Assembly: GCA_019115345.1 (NCBI GenBank)
Contig: DXDV01000319.1
Span: forward strand, 1 to 5,595
Length of the DNA: 5,595 bases
Source: Candidatus Intestinimonas stercorigallinarum
Lineage (GTDB): Bacteria > Bacillota > Clostridia > Oscillospirales > Oscillospiraceae
Direction of reading: 5' to 3'
The first letter of the stretch is position 1; each line of letters begins with the position of its first letter. Under the pieces are notes generated by a model, which saw nothing but the letters and a program-made list of their open reading frames with translations, was not told the DNA's origin and ran no database searches. The translations under genes and the position numbers were made by a program. Positions 4,451-5,595 of the stretch are shown in pieces.

Positions 4451-5595
4451 TCACACCAGACCGTTGACGGCGTCCACCTGGGCGTTGAGGGCGTCCAGGT
4501 CGGGCAGGTCCACCGGGTCATTGGTGAGGCCGTAGTTCTGCTTCAGGGTGAGGATGCGCCGGAGGCTCTGGTCCAGCCGGTCCACGGTGATGCGTCCGGC
4601 GTCCACGGCGTCCAGGAGAGCGGTATAGACCTCCTCCACGGTGCCCGCCTCGTGGCAGACCAGCAGCAGGTCGCAGCCCGCCTCCACCGCCAGCACGGCG
4701 GCCTCCCCCAGGCCGTAGTTCTGGGTCACCGCCCCCATGGTGAGGTCGTCGGTGACCACCACCCCGTCAAAGCCCAGCTCCTCCCGGAGCAGGCCGGTGA
4801 CCACCTCATGGGAGAGGGAGGCGGGCCGGTCCGGGTCCACCTGGGCGAGGAGGATGTGGCCCACCATGATGGCGGGGATGGAGGTGTCCCCCTCGTAGGC
4901 GCCGTAGACGCAGGTGGCGTCGATGGCCTGCCGGAAGGGGCGCAGCTCGAAGTCCAGCAGCTCCTCCTTGGTCTTGTCCACCACGGGAAGCCCCAGGTGG
5001 GAGTCGGTCTCGGTGTCCCCGTGGCCGGGGAAGTGCTTGGCCACCGGGATGACGCCCCCGGCCAGCATGCCGCAGGCGGTCTCGTTGGCGGCGCCGGTGA
5101 CGGTGGCGGCGTCGGAGCCGAAGGCCCGCTCCCCGATGACGGTGTTGTTGGGGTTGGACCAGATGTCCATCACCGGGGCGAAGTCCATGTTGAGGCCGAA
5201 GGCGGCGCACTGGGCGGCCAGGGTCTGCCCCAGGGTGAAGCAGGCGTTCATCCGGGCCTCCGGGTCGGAGATCTGGCCGAAGCGGTAGGCGTTGGGGAGG
5301 CTGTGGACCTCCGGAGGCATCCGCTCCACCACGCCCCCCTCCTGGTCGGTGGAGAGGAAGAGGGGGATGCCGTCCCCGGCCAGGGCCTTCAGTCCGTTGG
5401 TGAGACCGGTGAGCTGCTGGGCGCTCACCACGTTCCGGCCGTAGAGGATGAGCCCGCCCACATGGTAGTCCTGGATGTAGGACCGGGCCTCCTCACCGGC
5501 CTGAGTCTCATAGAAGCCGGCGATGAGGATCTGGCCCACCTTCTCCTCCGTGGTCATGGCGGAGAGGGTCTCCTCCACCGGGTCGGGGGTAGGGG
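4451..5595 (-). CDS. Glycoside hydrolase family 3 beta-N-acetylhexosaminidase (NagZ-like), 5' end cut off
   Basis: This is a retaining glycosidase of the NagZ type, which removes terminal beta-N-acetylglucosamine from muropeptides or other glycans. Counting the GTG at 5578 as residue 1, visible motifs are STDQEGG (76-82), DFAPVMDI (132-139), GERAFGSD (149-156), KHFPGHGDTETDSH (181-194) and GVVVTDDLTMGAV (272-284). Asp192 and His194 form the Asp-His acid/base pair typical of NagZ, and Asp277 is the expected nucleophile, so the active site looks intact. The frame stays open to the window edge and encodes PTPDPVEETLSAM, a Pro/Thr linker of the kind placed after a signal peptide or lipoprotein anchor. 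The true start is therefore outside, and export is likely but unseen. It ends soon after the single TIM barrel, without the second domain of B. subtilis NagZ. Another GH3 specificity cannot be excluded. No terminator separates it from the blaI-like promoter. Confidence 0.93.
   Translation of the reverse strand, partial: PTPDPVEETLSAMTTEEKVGQILIAGFYETQAGEEARSYIQDYHVGGLILYGRNVVSAQQLTGLTNGLKALAGDGIPLFLSTDQEGGVVERMPPEVHSLPNAYRFGQISDPEARMNACFTLGQTLAAQCAAFGLNMDFAPVMDIWSNPNNTVIGERAFGSDAATVTGAANETACGMLAGGVIPVAKHFPGHGDTETDSHLGLPVVDKTKEELLDFELRPFRQAIDATCVYGAYEGDTSIPAIMVGHILLAQVDPDRPASLSHEVVTGLLREELGFDGVVVTDDLTMGAVTQNYGLGEAAVLAVEAGCDLLLVCHEAGTVEEVYTALLDAVDAGRITVDRLDQSLRRILTLKQNYGLTNDPVDLPDLDALNAQVDAVNGLV

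Noticed and set aside
5576..5578. GTG at 5578 as the start of the glycosidase.
   Set aside because: The frame continues to the window edge with a Pro/Thr linker typical of exported GH3 proteins, and there is no room to see a ribosome binding site; the start is probably upstream.
1..5595. CRISPR arrays, tRNA or rRNA genes, insertion sequences.
   Set aside because: No regularly spaced direct repeats, tRNA-like folds, rRNA-like stretches or transposase motifs were seen.

Overview
The window is GC-rich, with strong C/G preference at third codon positions. It carries part of an oxygen-sensitive class III ribonucleotide reductase, a BlaI/BlaR1 pair and a NagZ-like glycosidase. This points to an anaerobic, high-GC member of the Clostridia, most plausibly a gut Oscillospiraceae (Flavonifractor/Pseudoflavonifractor/Lawsonibacter-like). 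The lineage is inferred from gene content, base composition and repeat style, not from a marker gene.

Layout. (1) Positions 1-1122, plus strand: C-terminal part of anaerobic ribonucleoside-triphosphate reductase (nrdD), cut by the left edge and ending in the glycyl-radical motif. (2) 1123-1271: convergent intergenic gap with a perfect 12-bp bidirectional terminator hairpin and a second GC-rich hairpin. (3) 4443 down to 1272, minus strand: one apparent operon with a well-formed promoter (TTGACA, 17 bp, TAGTAT) and two near-identical 16-bp BlaI-type operators. Its gene order is a BlaI/MecI-family repressor, then a 150-bp gap holding two repeat-like hairpins, then a BlaR1-like M56 membrane metallopeptidase, then a multi-pass membrane protein joined to the peptidase gene by a GTGA start/stop overlap. 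(4) 4451-5595, minus strand: most of a secreted-type GH3 beta-N-acetylhexosaminidase (NagZ-like), cut by the right edge. It ends 7 bp before the promoter of the blaI operon with no terminator between.

How the genes may work together. By family knowledge, the M56 peptidase senses something outside the cell through its C-terminal domain, activates its cytoplasmic zinc-protease domain and causes loss of the BlaI-type repressor. That would release the promoter carrying the operator pair, so the system should control its own expression. The peptidase has an intact HExxH site, but its outer domain has no SxxK motif, so it cannot be acylated by a beta-lactam in the way classical BlaR1/MecR1 is. No beta-lactamase or PBP gene is in the operon; the last gene is an unrecognised membrane protein. 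The most interesting reading is a repurposed BlaRI-type envelope-sensing system with an unknown ligand and an unknown membrane effector, next to a cell-wall-processing glycosidase. The nrdD gene appears unrelated and separately terminated.
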